From assembly GCA_937998355.1 (NCBI GenBank), contig CALLDI010000007.1:310001-374000 (forward strand): a stretch of 64,000 bases of DNA. Reading direction: 5' to 3'. The notes beneath the pieces are model-generated. The model made no database searches. It had not been told where the DNA came from and saw nothing but the letters and a program-made list of their open reading frames with translations. Numbering within the stretch: the first letter of the stretch is position 1; the number at the start of each line of letters is the position of its first letter. The position numbers and the translations under genes are program-made. Source of the stretch: an uncultured Eggerthella sp. (GTDB taxonomy: Bacteria > Actinomycetota > Coriobacteriia > Coriobacteriales > Eggerthellaceae). Below are positions 51,947 to 59,861 of the stretch, in pieces.

Positions 51947-53854
51947 CTAGTTGTCCTTGTTCTCGTCTTCGTCGACGACCTCGAAATCAGCTTCGATGGT
52001 GTCTTCCGCAGGGGTGCTCTCTGCCGTTTCAGCAGCTGCACCTGCCTGAGCGCCTTCAGTGCTGTAGACCACTTCCGCGAGCTTGTAGCCGACCTGCTGG
52101 AGGTTCTCGGTCTCGGACTTGATGGCCTCGAGATCGGTGCCCTCGAGCGCGGTACGCGCTGCCGCGATGGCATCTTCAGCCTGCTTCTTCATGTCGTCTC
52201 CGACCTTATCAGAGATTTCCGCCAGCGTGGTCTCGGTCGCATTGATGAGCGAATCGCAGTTGTTGCGAATCTCGACCTCTTGCTTACGCGCAGCATCTTC
52301 CTCTGCGTGAATCTCCGCGTCCTTCACCATACGATCGACTTCGTCATCGGTGAGCGCGGTCGAACCAGAGATGGTGATCTGCTGCTGCTTGCCCGTGCCC
52401 AGGTCCTTCGCGGAAACGTTCACGATGCCGTTAGCGTCGATGTCGAACGTGACCTCGATCTGAGGCATGCCACGACGTGCTGCGGGGATGCCGGTGAGCT
52501 GGAACTTACCGAGCGTCTTGTTGCCCGCTGCCATCTCGCGCTCGCCCTGGAGAACATGGATCTCTACCGACGTCTGGTTATCTGCCGCGGTGGAGTAGAT
52601 CTCGGTCTTGCGCGTCGGAATGGTGGTGTTGCGCTCGATCATCTTGGTCATGACGCCACCCATGGTCTCGACACCCAGCGAAAGCGGGGTAACGTCGAGC
52701 AGCAGGATGCCTTCGACATCGCCAGCCAGAACGCCGCCCTGAACAGCTGCGCCCATCGCGACGACCTCGTCCGGGTTCACGGACATGTTCGGCTTCTTGC
52801 CGGTCATCTTCTCGACCAGTTCCTGCACAGCAGGCATACGGGTCGAACCGCCGACCAGGATGACCTCATCCACGTCGCCCGTCTTCAGGTCTGCGTCCTT
52901 CAGTGCCTGCTCGACTGGCTTCTTGCAGCGATCGAGCAGATCCTTCGTGATGCGCTCGAACTCTGCGCGAGTGAGCGTGTAGTCAAGGTGCAACGGACCA
53001 GCTTCGCCTGCAGAGATGAACGGCAGGTTGATGTTGGTCTGCGTGGTGGAAGACAGTTCCATCTTCGCCTTTTCAGCAGCTTCCTTCAGGCGCTGCATCG
53101 CCATCTTATCCTTGCGCAGATCGATGCCGTTGTCCGCCTGGAACTTGTCTGCGATCCAGTCGATGATGCGCTGATCCCAGTCGTCGCCACCAAGGTGGTT
53201 ATCGCCTGCGGTCGAGCAAACTTCGAACACGCCATCGCCAAGCTCGAGAACGGAAACGTCGAAGGTACCGCCACCAAGGTCGAATACCAGGACCTTCTCG
53301 TCCTTGTTGGTCTTATCCAAGCCATAAGCGAGCGCGGCTGCCGTAGGCTCGTTGATGATACGCATGACCTCGAGGCCAGCGATCTTGCCTGCGTCCTTCG
53401 TCGCCTGACGCTGTGCGTCGTTAAAGTAAGCAGGAACCGTGATGACCGCCTGCGTGATAGGCTCGCCCACGCGCTTTTCAGCGTCGGACTTGATCTTCTG
53501 CAGGACCATCGCGGAGATCTCTTCCGGCATGTAATCGTGGCCATCGATGTCCACGACCGCACGACCGCCGTTACCATTCTTCACGTTGTAGGCGACGGTC
53601 TTCTGCTCCTCGCCCGTTTCGCCATAGGAACGGCCGATGAAGCGCTTCACGGAAGCAACAGTGTTTTCAGGATTGGTGACCGCCTTGTTCTTAGCAGCTT
53701 TGCCAACGGTGCGTTCGCCGTCTTTGCCGAAACCAACGACCGATGGGGTAGTGCGATCGCCTTCAGCGTTCACCAAAATCTCAGGCTCCGAACCTTCCAT
53801 GACCGCCATTGCGGAATTGGTAGTGCCCAAGTCGATACCGATAATCTTTGACAT
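51947..53854 (-). CDS. dnaK: chaperone DnaK (Hsp70)
   Basis: The 635-residue Hsp70 shows IGIDLGTTNSAMAVMEG, FDLGGGTFDVSVLELGDGVFEV, VILVGGSTRMPAVQELV, a substrate-binding beta domain with DVTPLSLGVETMGGVMTKMIERNTTIPT and a helical lid ending in an acidic tail (VVDEDENKDN). It leads the five-gene chaperone operon. Upstream lies a sigma-70-type promoter (53946-53974) overlapped by an HspR-box-like repeat. Confidence 0.98.
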   Translation of the reverse strand: MSKIIGIDLGTTNSAMAVMEGSEPEILVNAEGDRTTPSVVGFGKDGERTVGKAAKNKAVTNPENTVASVKRFIGRSYGETGEEQKTVAYNVKNGNGGRAVVDIDGHDYMPEEISAMVLQKIKSDAEKRVGEPITQAVITVPAYFNDAQRQATKDAGKIAGLEVMRIINEPTAAALAYGLDKTNKDEKVLVFDLGGGTFDVSVLELGDGVFEVCSTAGDNHLGGDDWDQRIIDWIADKFQADNGIDLRKDKMAMQRLKEAAEKAKMELSSTTQTNINLPFISAGEAGPLHLDYTLTRAEFERITKDLLDRCKKPVEQALKDADLKTGDVDEVILVGGSTRMPAVQELVEKMTGKKPNMSVNPDEVVAMGAAVQGGVLAGDVEGILLLDVTPLSLGVETMGGVMTKMIERNTTIPTRKTEIYSTAADNQTSVEIHVLQGEREMAAGNKTLGKFQLTGIPAARRGMPQIEVTFDIDANGIVNVSAKDLGTGKQQQITISGSTALTDDEVDRMVKDAEIHAEEDAARKQEVEIRNNCDSLINATETTLAEISDKVGDDMKKQAEDAIAAARTALEGTDLEAIKSETENLQQVGYKLAEVVYSTEGAQAGAAAETAESTPAEDTIEADFEVVDEDENKDN

Positions 53855-53939
53855 TTGTATATCCTTTCAATTGAGACCCGTTTTACCGAACCCATTATTA
53901 CCCATAAGTAAGTGGAGCCCTATTATGTAAGCTCCAACG

Positions 53940-53960
53940 CTTGACATAATATAATCTAAG
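53940..53960. promoter_or_regulatory. degenerate HAIR-like (HspR) inverted repeat
   Basis: CTTGACA, seven bases and ATCTAAG have the 7-7-7 layout of the HspR box CTTGAGT-N7-ACTCAAG and match it at 9 of 14 positions. It overlaps the -10 region of the dnaK promoter, the expected place for a repressor site. Confidence 0.45.
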
Positions 53961-53974
53961 TGTGTTGTTGTAAA
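53946..53974 (-). promoter_or_regulatory. dnaK operon promoter
   Basis: On the minus strand TTTACA (53969-53974), 17 bases and TATTAT (53946-53951) sit about 90 bases upstream of the dnaK ATG. Confidence 0.6.
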
Positions 53975-54045
53975 GTTTTATGCGTTGCGAATTTTGATAT
54001 TTGACCATTATTCGCATTTTCGCAGTTCAAAGGCTTCCGGTCAGA

Positions 54046-54077
54046 ATAAAAAAGGAGACGAACTAACGTTCGCCTCC
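54046..54077 (-). terminator. intrinsic terminator between ferredoxin gene and dnaK
   Basis: GGAGACGAAC and GTTCGCCTCC pair with one mismatch and are followed on the minus strand by TTTTTTATT. It is about 195 bases after the ferredoxin stop; the stretch between (54078-54271) shows only a GGGATA/TATCCC hairpin and no gene. Confidence 0.8.
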
Positions 54078-54271
54078 ATAATTCACACATAACTGATTCG
54101 GTCATGCTGGGATATCAGATTCCTGCTATCCCATCCTTTGAACGAGCTGTGCAACTTCTACAACGCACACCCGATCCGCCATGTCAAACGAACTGAACCT
54201 ATAGTAGAACCGCTCGTCCAGCACTTTTGGGTTTTGTTGCGCGTTTGAAAAGTTACTTGCCAAAAGGTTAC

Positions 54272-54460
54272 TTAGTCTTCGACGATCTCCGGGATCGCGC
54301 CCATCGGGCAGCTTTCAACGCAGTCGCCACAAGCGATGCAGGAATCCTCATTGATAACAGCTACGACGCCGTCCACCACTTCGAGCACCTCTTGAGGGCA
54401 GTCGTCAACGCAAATGCCGCAGCCAATACATTCTTCTTCCAGAATAACTGGATGTGCCAT
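54272..54460 (-). CDS. two-[4Fe-4S] ferredoxin
   Basis: The 62-residue protein carries CIGCGICVDDCPQ and CIACGDCVESCPMG, two complete [4Fe-4S] sites in a clostridial-type ferredoxin fold. It would be a soluble low-potential electron carrier, for example for hydrogenase, ETF or nitroreductase reactions. The start has GAGGAGAAGAGG upstream. It is a single-gene unit. Confidence 0.95.
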   Translation of the reverse strand: MAHPVILEEECIGCGICVDDCPQEVLEVVDGVVAVINEDSCIACGDCVESCPMGAIPEIVED

Positions 54461-54552
54461 CGTGTACCTCTTCTCCTCGGTATTAGTTAAAAAACTAGAT
54501 CGGGGCGAAAACCCCTCTGTAGGAAAATACCACGGATAGCTTTCGATGCAAC

Positions 54553-54579
54553 CCGCTTACACATTCTTTCTGTAAGCGG
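54553..54579. other. perfect hairpin between 54597 gene and ferredoxin gene
   Basis: CCGCTTACA and TGTAAGCGG form a perfect 9-bp stem around a nine-base loop just downstream of the 54597 gene. On the plus strand TTTGCGCTTTT follows; on the minus strand there is no clear U-tract, so it may be a weak terminator. Confidence 0.5.
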
Positions 54580-54596
54580 TTTGCGCTTTTGCGGGC

Positions 54597-54866
54597 CTAA
54601 ACAGCGTCTTCGGGGACTGAAGAAACGCTCGAGGGGGGTTCAGGGGTGGTGCCTACCTGACCGATGCCCAGGTGCACTTCCCATCCGTTATCGATATCGT
54701 GCACTTCCATGTAGCTATCCGAGTTGTTCGCATAACTGGTAAGGTCTTCCAGCGTGTCCTTGCTGTCCGTCGTTACGATGATATCTTTATCGCCCGTGCC
54801 CGCGATCGCTTCGATGCTGGTGATGAGCTCTGCGCTGGGCATACCGAATGCGTCTATACGTGCCAT
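54597..54866 (-). CDS. small TusA-like protein lacking the active-site Cys
   Basis: The 89-residue protein (ARIDAFGMPSAELITSIEAIAG...IIVTTDSKDTLEDLTSYANNSDSYMEVHDIDNGWEVHLGI) resembles the TusA/SirA fold: a first DA-x-G segment and helix, a strand with an acidic turn, a second helix and a final strand with W-x-x-x-[IL]. The CPxP motif needed for sulfur transfer is absent and the protein has no Cys. A Pro/Ser tail follows. The likeness is by pattern only. Start has GAAAGGAAG upstream. Confidence 0.6.
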   Translation of the reverse strand: MARIDAFGMPSAELITSIEAIAGTGDKDIIVTTDSKDTLEDLTSYANNSDSYMEVHDIDNGWEVHLGIGQVGTTPEPPSSVSSVPEDAV

Positions 54867-54973
54867 CGTTCTTCCTTTCTCGCTGCCAATATCTTCTACG
54901 AGTTCATTATCGTAGTTTTACCGCTTTGTGCAGCAGGTTCGTGCAGAAAGTTAACTAACCGTTACGACCTACA

Positions 54974-55008
54974 TAAAAGAACTCCCCGCCGAAAAGGGCA
55001 GGGAGTTC
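54974..55008 (-). terminator. intrinsic terminator of the nikR-hypE unit
   Basis: GAACTCCC and GGGAGTTC arms with an extended GC/GC inner part, followed on the minus strand by TTTTATG, lie 46 bases past the hypE stop. Confidence 0.85.
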
Positions 55009-55053
55009 GATGGTTGCCTTGATTCGTGGCGAAGCGCTAAAGCGCCTTTTCGT

Positions 55054-56073
55054 TCAACAAATGCGGGGAAGCTGTTCGCCCACGAGCATGTCCATGATGC
55101 GCAAAGAGCCAAACCCTGTGCGCAGCGATACGCGCGAATCACGGTTCTCGGGCTTTTCGACCACGTCGCCGATGATGGCCGCATCCTTCCCGTACTTGTT
55201 CGCCTGCATGGCGGCCAGTGCTGCATCGGCTTGATCGGCCGGAACCACGCAGACCATCTTGCCTTCGTTGGCCACCTGGAAGATATCGTAGCCCAGCATC
55301 TCGCACGCACCGCGCACCGCATCCTTCACGGGCACCGCGTCTTCTTCGACGATGAAATCGACCTGAGACTGATCGGCAAGTTCGTTCAACGTGGAAGCGA
55401 GACCGCCACGCGTCGGGTCGCGGAAACAACGAGTATCGGGAGCTGCTGCCAGTACCTCTTGGATGAGGTGGTTGAGCGGCGCGGCGTCCGTTTGCAAGTC
55501 TGCCTGGAAACCCAGCTCTTCGCGACAACTCATGATGGTGATGCCGTGATCACCGAGCGTACCTGTCACCAGGATCTTATCCCCCGGTTTGCAATAGGCA
55601 CCCGACAGATCGACACCTTCGGGGATGAAGCCGACACCTGAGGTGTTGATGAAGACGCCATCGCCATGACCACGATTGACCACCTTGGTGTCGCCCGTCA
55701 CGATGCGCACGCCTGCTTCTTTGGCCACTTCAGCCATGCTGGCGCAGATGCGCTTGAGGTCTTCCATGGGGTAACCCTCTTCGAGGACGAACCCGCAACT
55801 GAGATATTGAGGGATCGCGCCGCTGGTCGCCACATCGTTCACCGTGCCGCACACGGCCAAACGACCGATATCGCCACCGGGGAAGAATTGAGGCGTGACC
55901 ACGAAGCTGTCGGTCGAGAATGCGATGCGTCCGCTTTTAGGGGCTGCAAGGCACGCGGCGTCGTCGCCCGTCAGCAGTTCTTCCCCCGCATACGCTTCGA
56001 AGAAGACCTGGTCGATGATGCGTTTCATCATCGAGCCACCGCTTCCGTGTCCAAGAAGTACCGTTTCGTCCAT
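55054..56073 (-). CDS. hypE: hydrogenase maturation protein HypE
   Basis: HypE dehydrates the carbamoyl thioester on its C-terminal Cys to make the cyanide ligands. The 339-residue AIR-synthase-like protein shows LLGHGSGGSMMKRI at the N-terminus, STDSFVVTPQFFPGGDIGRLAVCGTVNDVA (about 55-84), GDTKVV, DPTRGGLASTLNELA and the required C-terminal PRIC. It is 37 kb from hypFCD, ten bases after nikR, in a unit with an 84-residue protein. Confidence 0.97.
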   Translation of the reverse strand: MDETVLLGHGSGGSMMKRIIDQVFFEAYAGEELLTGDDAACLAAPKSGRIAFSTDSFVVTPQFFPGGDIGRLAVCGTVNDVATSGAIPQYLSCGFVLEEGYPMEDLKRICASMAEVAKEAGVRIVTGDTKVVNRGHGDGVFINTSGVGFIPEGVDLSGAYCKPGDKILVTGTLGDHGITIMSCREELGFQADLQTDAAPLNHLIQEVLAAAPDTRCFRDPTRGGLASTLNELADQSQVDFIVEEDAVPVKDAVRGACEMLGYDIFQVANEGKMVCVVPADQADAALAAMQANKYGKDAAIIGDVVEKPENRDSRVSLRTGFGSLRIMDMLVGEQLPRIC

Positions 56074-56082
56074 ATTCGTTCC

Positions 56083-56505
56083 CTAGATGAATGCGCCTGT
56101 AGTGGTCATGACCAAACGACCGGTCTTGACGCCCTTGGTTCCCAGGATGAGGTTCGCCACATCCTGCACTTCGCCGGTCTCCCCTTTCAGGATGATGACC
56201 TCGAGGCAATTATCCTCGTCAACATGCACATGCGTCGAGGTGATGATGTGTTCGAGATAGTGATGCTGGATGTAATGCAGCTTCTCCTGCAGGTCGCTGG
56301 CATGATGGTCGTAGACGATCGTGAGCGTTCCCATCACGATACGGCCTGGGGTCGCGCATTCGCCCTCGACCAGCGCATCGCGTACCAGATCGCGAATGAC
56401 CTCGCTGCGATTCTTCGCCAAGCCGCGACGTGCGACCAGATGATCGAACTTGATAAGAAGGTCTTCCGGCATCGCTACCGAAAAACGCATCAGATCACTG
56501 CTCAT
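56083..56505 (-). CDS. nikR: nickel-responsive regulator NikR
   Basis: The 140-residue protein has a ribbon-helix-helix N-terminus (MRFSVAMPEDLLIKFDHLVARRGLAKNRSEVIRDLVRDAL) and an ACT-like Ni-binding domain with HHYLEHIITSTHVHVDEDNC; the HxH followed by Cys six residues later matches His87/His89/Cys95 of E. coli NikR, and an upstream His is available as the fourth ligand. It should control nickel uptake or hydrogenase genes. Its position directly before hypE ties nickel sensing to hydrogenase maturation. Confidence 0.95.
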   Translation of the reverse strand: MSSDLMRFSVAMPEDLLIKFDHLVARRGLAKNRSEVIRDLVRDALVEGECATPGRIVMGTLTIVYDHHASDLQEKLHYIQHHYLEHIITSTHVHVDEDNCLEVIILKGETGEVQDVANLILGTKGVKTGRLVMTTTGAFI

Positions 56506-56525
56506 CGAGTCCCCCTCCGTTCGCG

Positions 56526-56780
56526 TTAAACGAGGTTGACCGTGACGCCAGGTGCAGCGCTCGCATCCTTGTCGACCGCATCTTGTGCGTCGGTCAGGAG
56601 CGCGCGTGCTTCATCCATCAGACCCTGCACTTCTTTGAGCACGGCAGCGGTCTTCTCATATCCGTTATCGTCAGCCTTGTGATAGAGCTTGTGCGTCCAG
56701 CGGCGATTGAGCGCCACTTGGTCGTCCATCTGCTCGAGCATCATCTTGAATTGATCGGTGTTCACTCCATTGGTACACAT
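56526..56780 (-). CDS. small helical protein upstream of nikR-hypE
   Basis: The 84-residue protein is predicted largely helical (DQFKMMLEQMDDQVALNRRWTHKLYHKADDNGYEKTAAVLKEVQGLMDEARALLTDAQDAV) with no Cys cluster apart from one N-terminal Cys. It has AGAGATAGGA upstream and lies 20 bases before nikR, so it is probably the first gene of that unit. No family is recognised; a role linked to nickel or hydrogenase maturation is inferred only from position. Confidence 0.7.
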   Translation of the reverse strand: MCTNGVNTDQFKMMLEQMDDQVALNRRWTHKLYHKADDNGYEKTAAVLKEVQGLMDEARALLTDAQDAVDKDASAAPGVTVNLV

Positions 56781-56941
56781 AGCTTGGTTCCTATCTCTTC
56801 ATGAAGAGTCGCACGGACACGAGGTCCCGCGGCTGTGCTGATGTGTGGTGAAGCTTTGAAAGCTGTTTGTATTATGAGCCTGCAAATGAGAGGCGCGGGG
56901 TCTCATTTTTACTAGCGGTGTGAATTTCACTGTAATTAGTG

Positions 56942-57101
56942 TTAACGAACACAAGAACGACACATACTGAAGCCTATGAGTCGACCCGCTTCCCTGTTCG
57001 CGCTTCGCGCTCATGCGGTCGCTGCTCTGTACTTCATACAGAATAAGACAGTACAGAGAGTCGCTCTACGGCTTCGGTATGTGTCGTTCTTTCGTGGCGT
57101 T
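56942..57101. repeat. structured intergenic repeat, copy B
   Basis: Outer arms 56942-56985 and 57059-57101 are imperfect inverted copies sharing GAACGACACATAC and GAAGCC. Between them lie the box GACCCGCTTCCCTGTTCGCG (56983-57002), identical to copy A, then CTCATGCG, and an inner hairpin with stems CTCTGTAC and GTACAGAG and AATAAGA in its loop (57042-57048). It fills most of the 328-base gap downstream of galE, eight bases from its stop. The outer and inner stems differ from copy A in sequence yet remain paired. No gene is seen in 56781-57108. Confidence 0.75.
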
Positions 57102-57108
57102 AGGACGA

Positions 57109-58233
57109 TTACGCGTTATACCCGTTCGGATTCTGGCTCTGCCAGTTCCACGTGTCCGCGCACATGCGCGCGAGGTCATATTCGGCGACCCAACCGAGCT
57201 CTTGAGCAGCCTTATCGCATGCTGCGTAGTTCTCGGCGATGTCGCCCGGCCTGCGCTCGACGATCTTGTAGGCAAGTTCTTTGCCGCACGCTTGCTCGAA
57301 CGCCTTGATGACCTCGAGCACGCTCGAGCCCGTGCCCGTGCCCAGGTTGAACACCGCTACACCGCTGCGCGTACCATCCGCAGCGACCGGGCCTTCGATA
57401 CTGCCAAGGCCGATCGCCTTGCCACTGCCGACCTTGCCACCCATGTAATCAAGCGCCTTCACGTGGCCGCGGGCAAGATCGACCACGTGAATGTAGTCGC
57501 GCACGCCCGTGCCATCGGGGGTGGGATAGTCGTCGCCGAACACCTGGATGCATTCGAGCTTACCCGTGGCCACCTGCGCCACGTAGGGAAGCAGGTTGTT
57601 CGGGATGCCTTTGGGGTCTTCGCCGATCATGCCGCTTTCGTGGGCACCGATCGGATTGAAGTAACGTAGCAGCACAACGTTCCATTCGTCGTCCGCGCGA
57701 TACAGATCGGTGAGGATGCGCTCGAGCATGGCCTTGGTCTCGCCATAGGGGTTCGTTGCCTCGTGCAGCGGACAGGCTTCGGTGATGGGGATCATTTCCG
57801 GATCGCCGTACACGGTCGCGCTGGACGAGAAGATGATGTTCTTCACATCGTGGTCGCGCGCCACATCGAAGAGGACGAGCGATCCCGTCACATTGTTCCA
57901 GTAGTATTCGAGCGGCTTCTGAGTACTCTCGCCCACCGCTTTGTAGCCTGCGAAATGGATGATGGCATCGATATCGTGCGCAGCGAAGACCTTCTCGAGA
58001 CCTTCGCGATCGAGGATGTTCACCTGATAGAACGTGAGGTGGTCAGCCCTTCCGGTGATCTGACCGATACGACGGATGGCCTCTTCGCTGGAGTTCGAAA
58101 GATCGTCCACCACCACTACGTCGTAGCCTTTTTCGAGCAGTTCGACGCACGTGTGGCTGCCGATGAAGCCCGCGCCTCCCGTTACGAGAATGGTCTGCTG
58201 ATCGGGAGCGGTCGCTAGAGACTTGTTCGCCAT
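57109..58233 (-). CDS. galE: UDP-glucose 4-epimerase
   Basis: The 374-residue SDR enzyme interconverts UDP-glucose and UDP-galactose for envelope sugars. It has ILVTGGAGFIGSHTCVELL (NAD-binding), DLSNSSEEAI, HFAGYKAVGES, SSSATVYGDP with the catalytic Ser/Thr, and NPYGETKAMLE with Tyr-xxx-Lys, plus VVLLRYFNPIGAHESGMIGEDP. The start at 58233 has GAAAGG upstream; the frame extends 34 codons further without conservation. It has a ten-residue N-terminal lead before the fold. Copy B of the repeat follows its stop. Confidence 0.96.
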   Translation of the reverse strand: MANKSLATAPDQQTILVTGGAGFIGSHTCVELLEKGYDVVVVDDLSNSSEEAIRRIGQITGRADHLTFYQVNILDREGLEKVFAAHDIDAIIHFAGYKAVGESTQKPLEYYWNNVTGSLVLFDVARDHDVKNIIFSSSATVYGDPEMIPITEACPLHEATNPYGETKAMLERILTDLYRADDEWNVVLLRYFNPIGAHESGMIGEDPKGIPNNLLPYVAQVATGKLECIQVFGDDYPTPDGTGVRDYIHVVDLARGHVKALDYMGGKVGSGKAIGLGSIEGPVAADGTRSGVAVFNLGTGTGSSVLEVIKAFEQACGKELAYKIVERRPGDIAENYAACDKAAQELGWVAEYDLARMCADTWNWQSQNPNGYNA

Positions 58234-58289
58234 GTGGTGCCTTTCGTTCGGTTCGTTCCTTATTATAGTGACTTGGATTTCCGCGCTCG

Positions 58290-58802
58290 CTAGAGGTCGT
58301 TCACGCGGGCGAGCAATTCCTTGAAGAGCGCCCAAGCCCTCTGTTTGCGCTCGTCAGTCTGGAGCATGCGGTTGAAATCGACGAAGGCACAACACGGGCG
58401 CCCGAGGATCGAATCGCATGCTTCGAGCTTGACCGGCTGATTGTAGGCGCGCGAGAGCACTTCGGCCGCTCGTTGATCGAGCACGACCAAACACAGCGGG
58501 TCGATCGATTCGACGAGTTGCATGAGATCGGCGGGATCGAGCGAAGTGCTTTCGGATGCATCGTCGCTCTTCGCGTTCGTGGTGACCCAGATCATTTGCT
58601 GTGAAGTGAAACCACCGCGCTGCGCGGTCGCCTCCAGCGCCTTTCGTTCAGGCTCGATCGGCCGATCGCTCGAAACGACGCAGAAGAGTGCATTCAAGCT
58701 ACCTTCGTAGAAGTTGGTGAGATTCGCGCACGCGGTGGCGCGCTGGCGTTCGTAGATCGATGCCGCATTGGCAGCAGGATTCGCGATCGACTGACCGGTC
58801 AT
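58290..58802 (-). CDS. hypothetical protein
   Basis: The 170-residue protein has an N-terminal helical part (QSIANPAANAASIYERQRATACANL), then a Rossmann-like alternation (ALFCVVSSDRP, MIWVTTNAKSDD, DPLCLVVLDQRAAEVLSRAYNQPV, GRPCCAFVDFNRMLQTDERKQRAWALFKELLARV). The pattern could fit a degenerate uracil-DNA-glycosylase-like or nucleotide-binding fold but no catalytic motif is clear. It lies between galE and a HAD phosphatase with a 12-base gap to the latter, on the same strand. Confidence 0.65.
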   Translation of the reverse strand: MTGQSIANPAANAASIYERQRATACANLTNFYEGSLNALFCVVSSDRPIEPERKALEATAQRGGFTSQQMIWVTTNAKSDDASESTSLDPADLMQLVESIDPLCLVVLDQRAAEVLSRAYNQPVKLEACDSILGRPCCAFVDFNRMLQTDERKQRAWALFKELLARVNDL

Positions 58803-58814
58803 ACGCCGCGCATC

Positions 58815-59477
58815 CTAGAGGCCTGCGAGCGGAAGCATGTCCGCCGGCGTATCGAGGACGTATTCGGGCTGCGCGCTGAGCAATCGTTCATGAGGTTGGT
58901 AGCCCCACATGACCGCCACACCCTTCATGCCCGCATTATGCGCTGCTTGGATATCGCTTGCAGAATCGCCGAAGAAGAGCGCCTCGCTCGGGTCGACACC
59001 AAGCTCTTTCGCGCACAAGAGCAGTCCTGTGGGATCTGGCTTGCGCGGGATGCTTTCGGATTCGCCATGCGCCACTTCGATGAGGCCCGGGAAGAACCGA
59101 TCGCGCACATCGATGACGCCCTGCTCGAACTTGTTCGACATGATGGCGAGCCCCACGCCCACATCCTTCGCTTTCTGCAGCACCTCGTTCATGCCATCGA
59201 ATTCGGTGGTGTAGAGGATGCCGAACTCGTGATAGTTATCTTTGAAGCGCTTAAAGGTGCGCTCGAATTGTTCTTGGGTCGCATCGGCTGGAACCGCTTG
59301 GCTGATGAGCGATGCTGCACCATCGCCGATATAGGTGAGGATCTGTTCGGGCGTATGCGTCGGGAAGCCCTCTTCCTCGAGCGCCTTGTTCGTCACATTC
59401 ACCAGATCGGGGAGCGTATTCAGAAGCGTACCGTCCAGATCGAAGATGAATGCTTTGTAAGCGTGCTGTTCGTTCAT
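58815..59477 (-). CDS. HAD-family phosphatase (Gph-like)
   Basis: The 220-residue protein shows the HAD motifs FIFDLDGTLLNT (nucleophile Asp), AIMSNKFEQG, KPDPTGLLL and FFGDSASDIQAAHNAGM, with the helical cap of subfamily I. It most resembles phosphoglycolate phosphatase, which salvages 2-phosphoglycolate, but substrate assignment is tentative. Starts at 59477 or 59486 are both possible; neither has a strong site. Confidence 0.88.
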   Translation of the reverse strand: MNEQHAYKAFIFDLDGTLLNTLPDLVNVTNKALEEEGFPTHTPEQILTYIGDGAASLISQAVPADATQEQFERTFKRFKDNYHEFGILYTTEFDGMNEVLQKAKDVGVGLAIMSNKFEQGVIDVRDRFFPGLIEVAHGESESIPRKPDPTGLLLCAKELGVDPSEALFFGDSASDIQAAHNAGMKGVAVMWGYQPHERLLSAQPEYVLDTPADMLPLAGL

Positions 59478-59535
59478 GGGTTTCATTCTAGCAGCTATCG
59501 CCACACTGCCCTTTTCTTTCCCATAAGCTGCATGA

Positions 59536-59565
59536 TATAATCGGGTTGTATTACATGTATTACAA
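59536..59565 (+). promoter_or_regulatory. promoter and autoregulatory operator of the toxin-antitoxin unit
   Basis: TATAAT (59536-59541) preceded by TGA forms an extended -10. Immediately downstream TTGTATTACATGTATTACAA (59546-59565) is palindromic at 18 of 20 positions and also contains TGTATTACA twice in tandem, fitting an antitoxin operator at the start site. Confidence 0.65.
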
Positions 59566-59579
59566 ATGGGGTGAGAGAC

Positions 59580-59861
59580 ATGGACGCCATTCTTACCGTG
59601 CGACTCGACAAAGACCTAAAGATGCGGGCATCTCAGATCATGGAAAAAGAAGGTCTCACCCCTTCGCAAGCAGTACGGAAATTGTTCGAAGACACCGTTA
59701 AGAACGATGCGCTTCCTTTTCAGGAAGAGCGCCACGAGGGTCGCGATCTTGCAAGCCGCGTCAGGGCGTTCGATGCATGCCGCGCTGCAGAGCCGATCGA
59801 TATGACCGATGAGGAATTGAGAGCAGAAAGGTTCGCTGAGCGCCATGGATCTGATGCTTGA
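59580..59861 (+). CDS. RelB/DinJ-family antitoxin
   Basis: The 93-residue protein begins MDAILTVRLDKDLKMRASQIMEKEGLTPSQAVRKLFEDTVKNDALPF, the ribbon-helix-helix and linker typical of RelB/DinJ antitoxins, followed by an acidic toxin-wrapping tail. The ATG at 59580 has GGGGTGA upstream; a GTG three codons earlier is less likely. Its end overlaps the PIN toxin start by 17 bases, implying coupled translation. It should repress its own promoter through the operator at 59546-59565. Confidence 0.9.
   Translation: MDAILTVRLDKDLKMRASQIMEKEGLTPSQAVRKLFEDTVKNDALPFQEERHEGRDLASRVRAFDACRAAEPIDMTDEELRAERFAERHGSDA

Noticed and set aside
52280..53851. A 523-codon plus-strand open frame
   Set aside because: It is antisense to dnaK and shows no recognisable domain.
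57013..57669. A plus-strand open frame running from copy B into galE
   Set aside because: It is antisense to galE and begins inside a structured repeat; no domain is seen.
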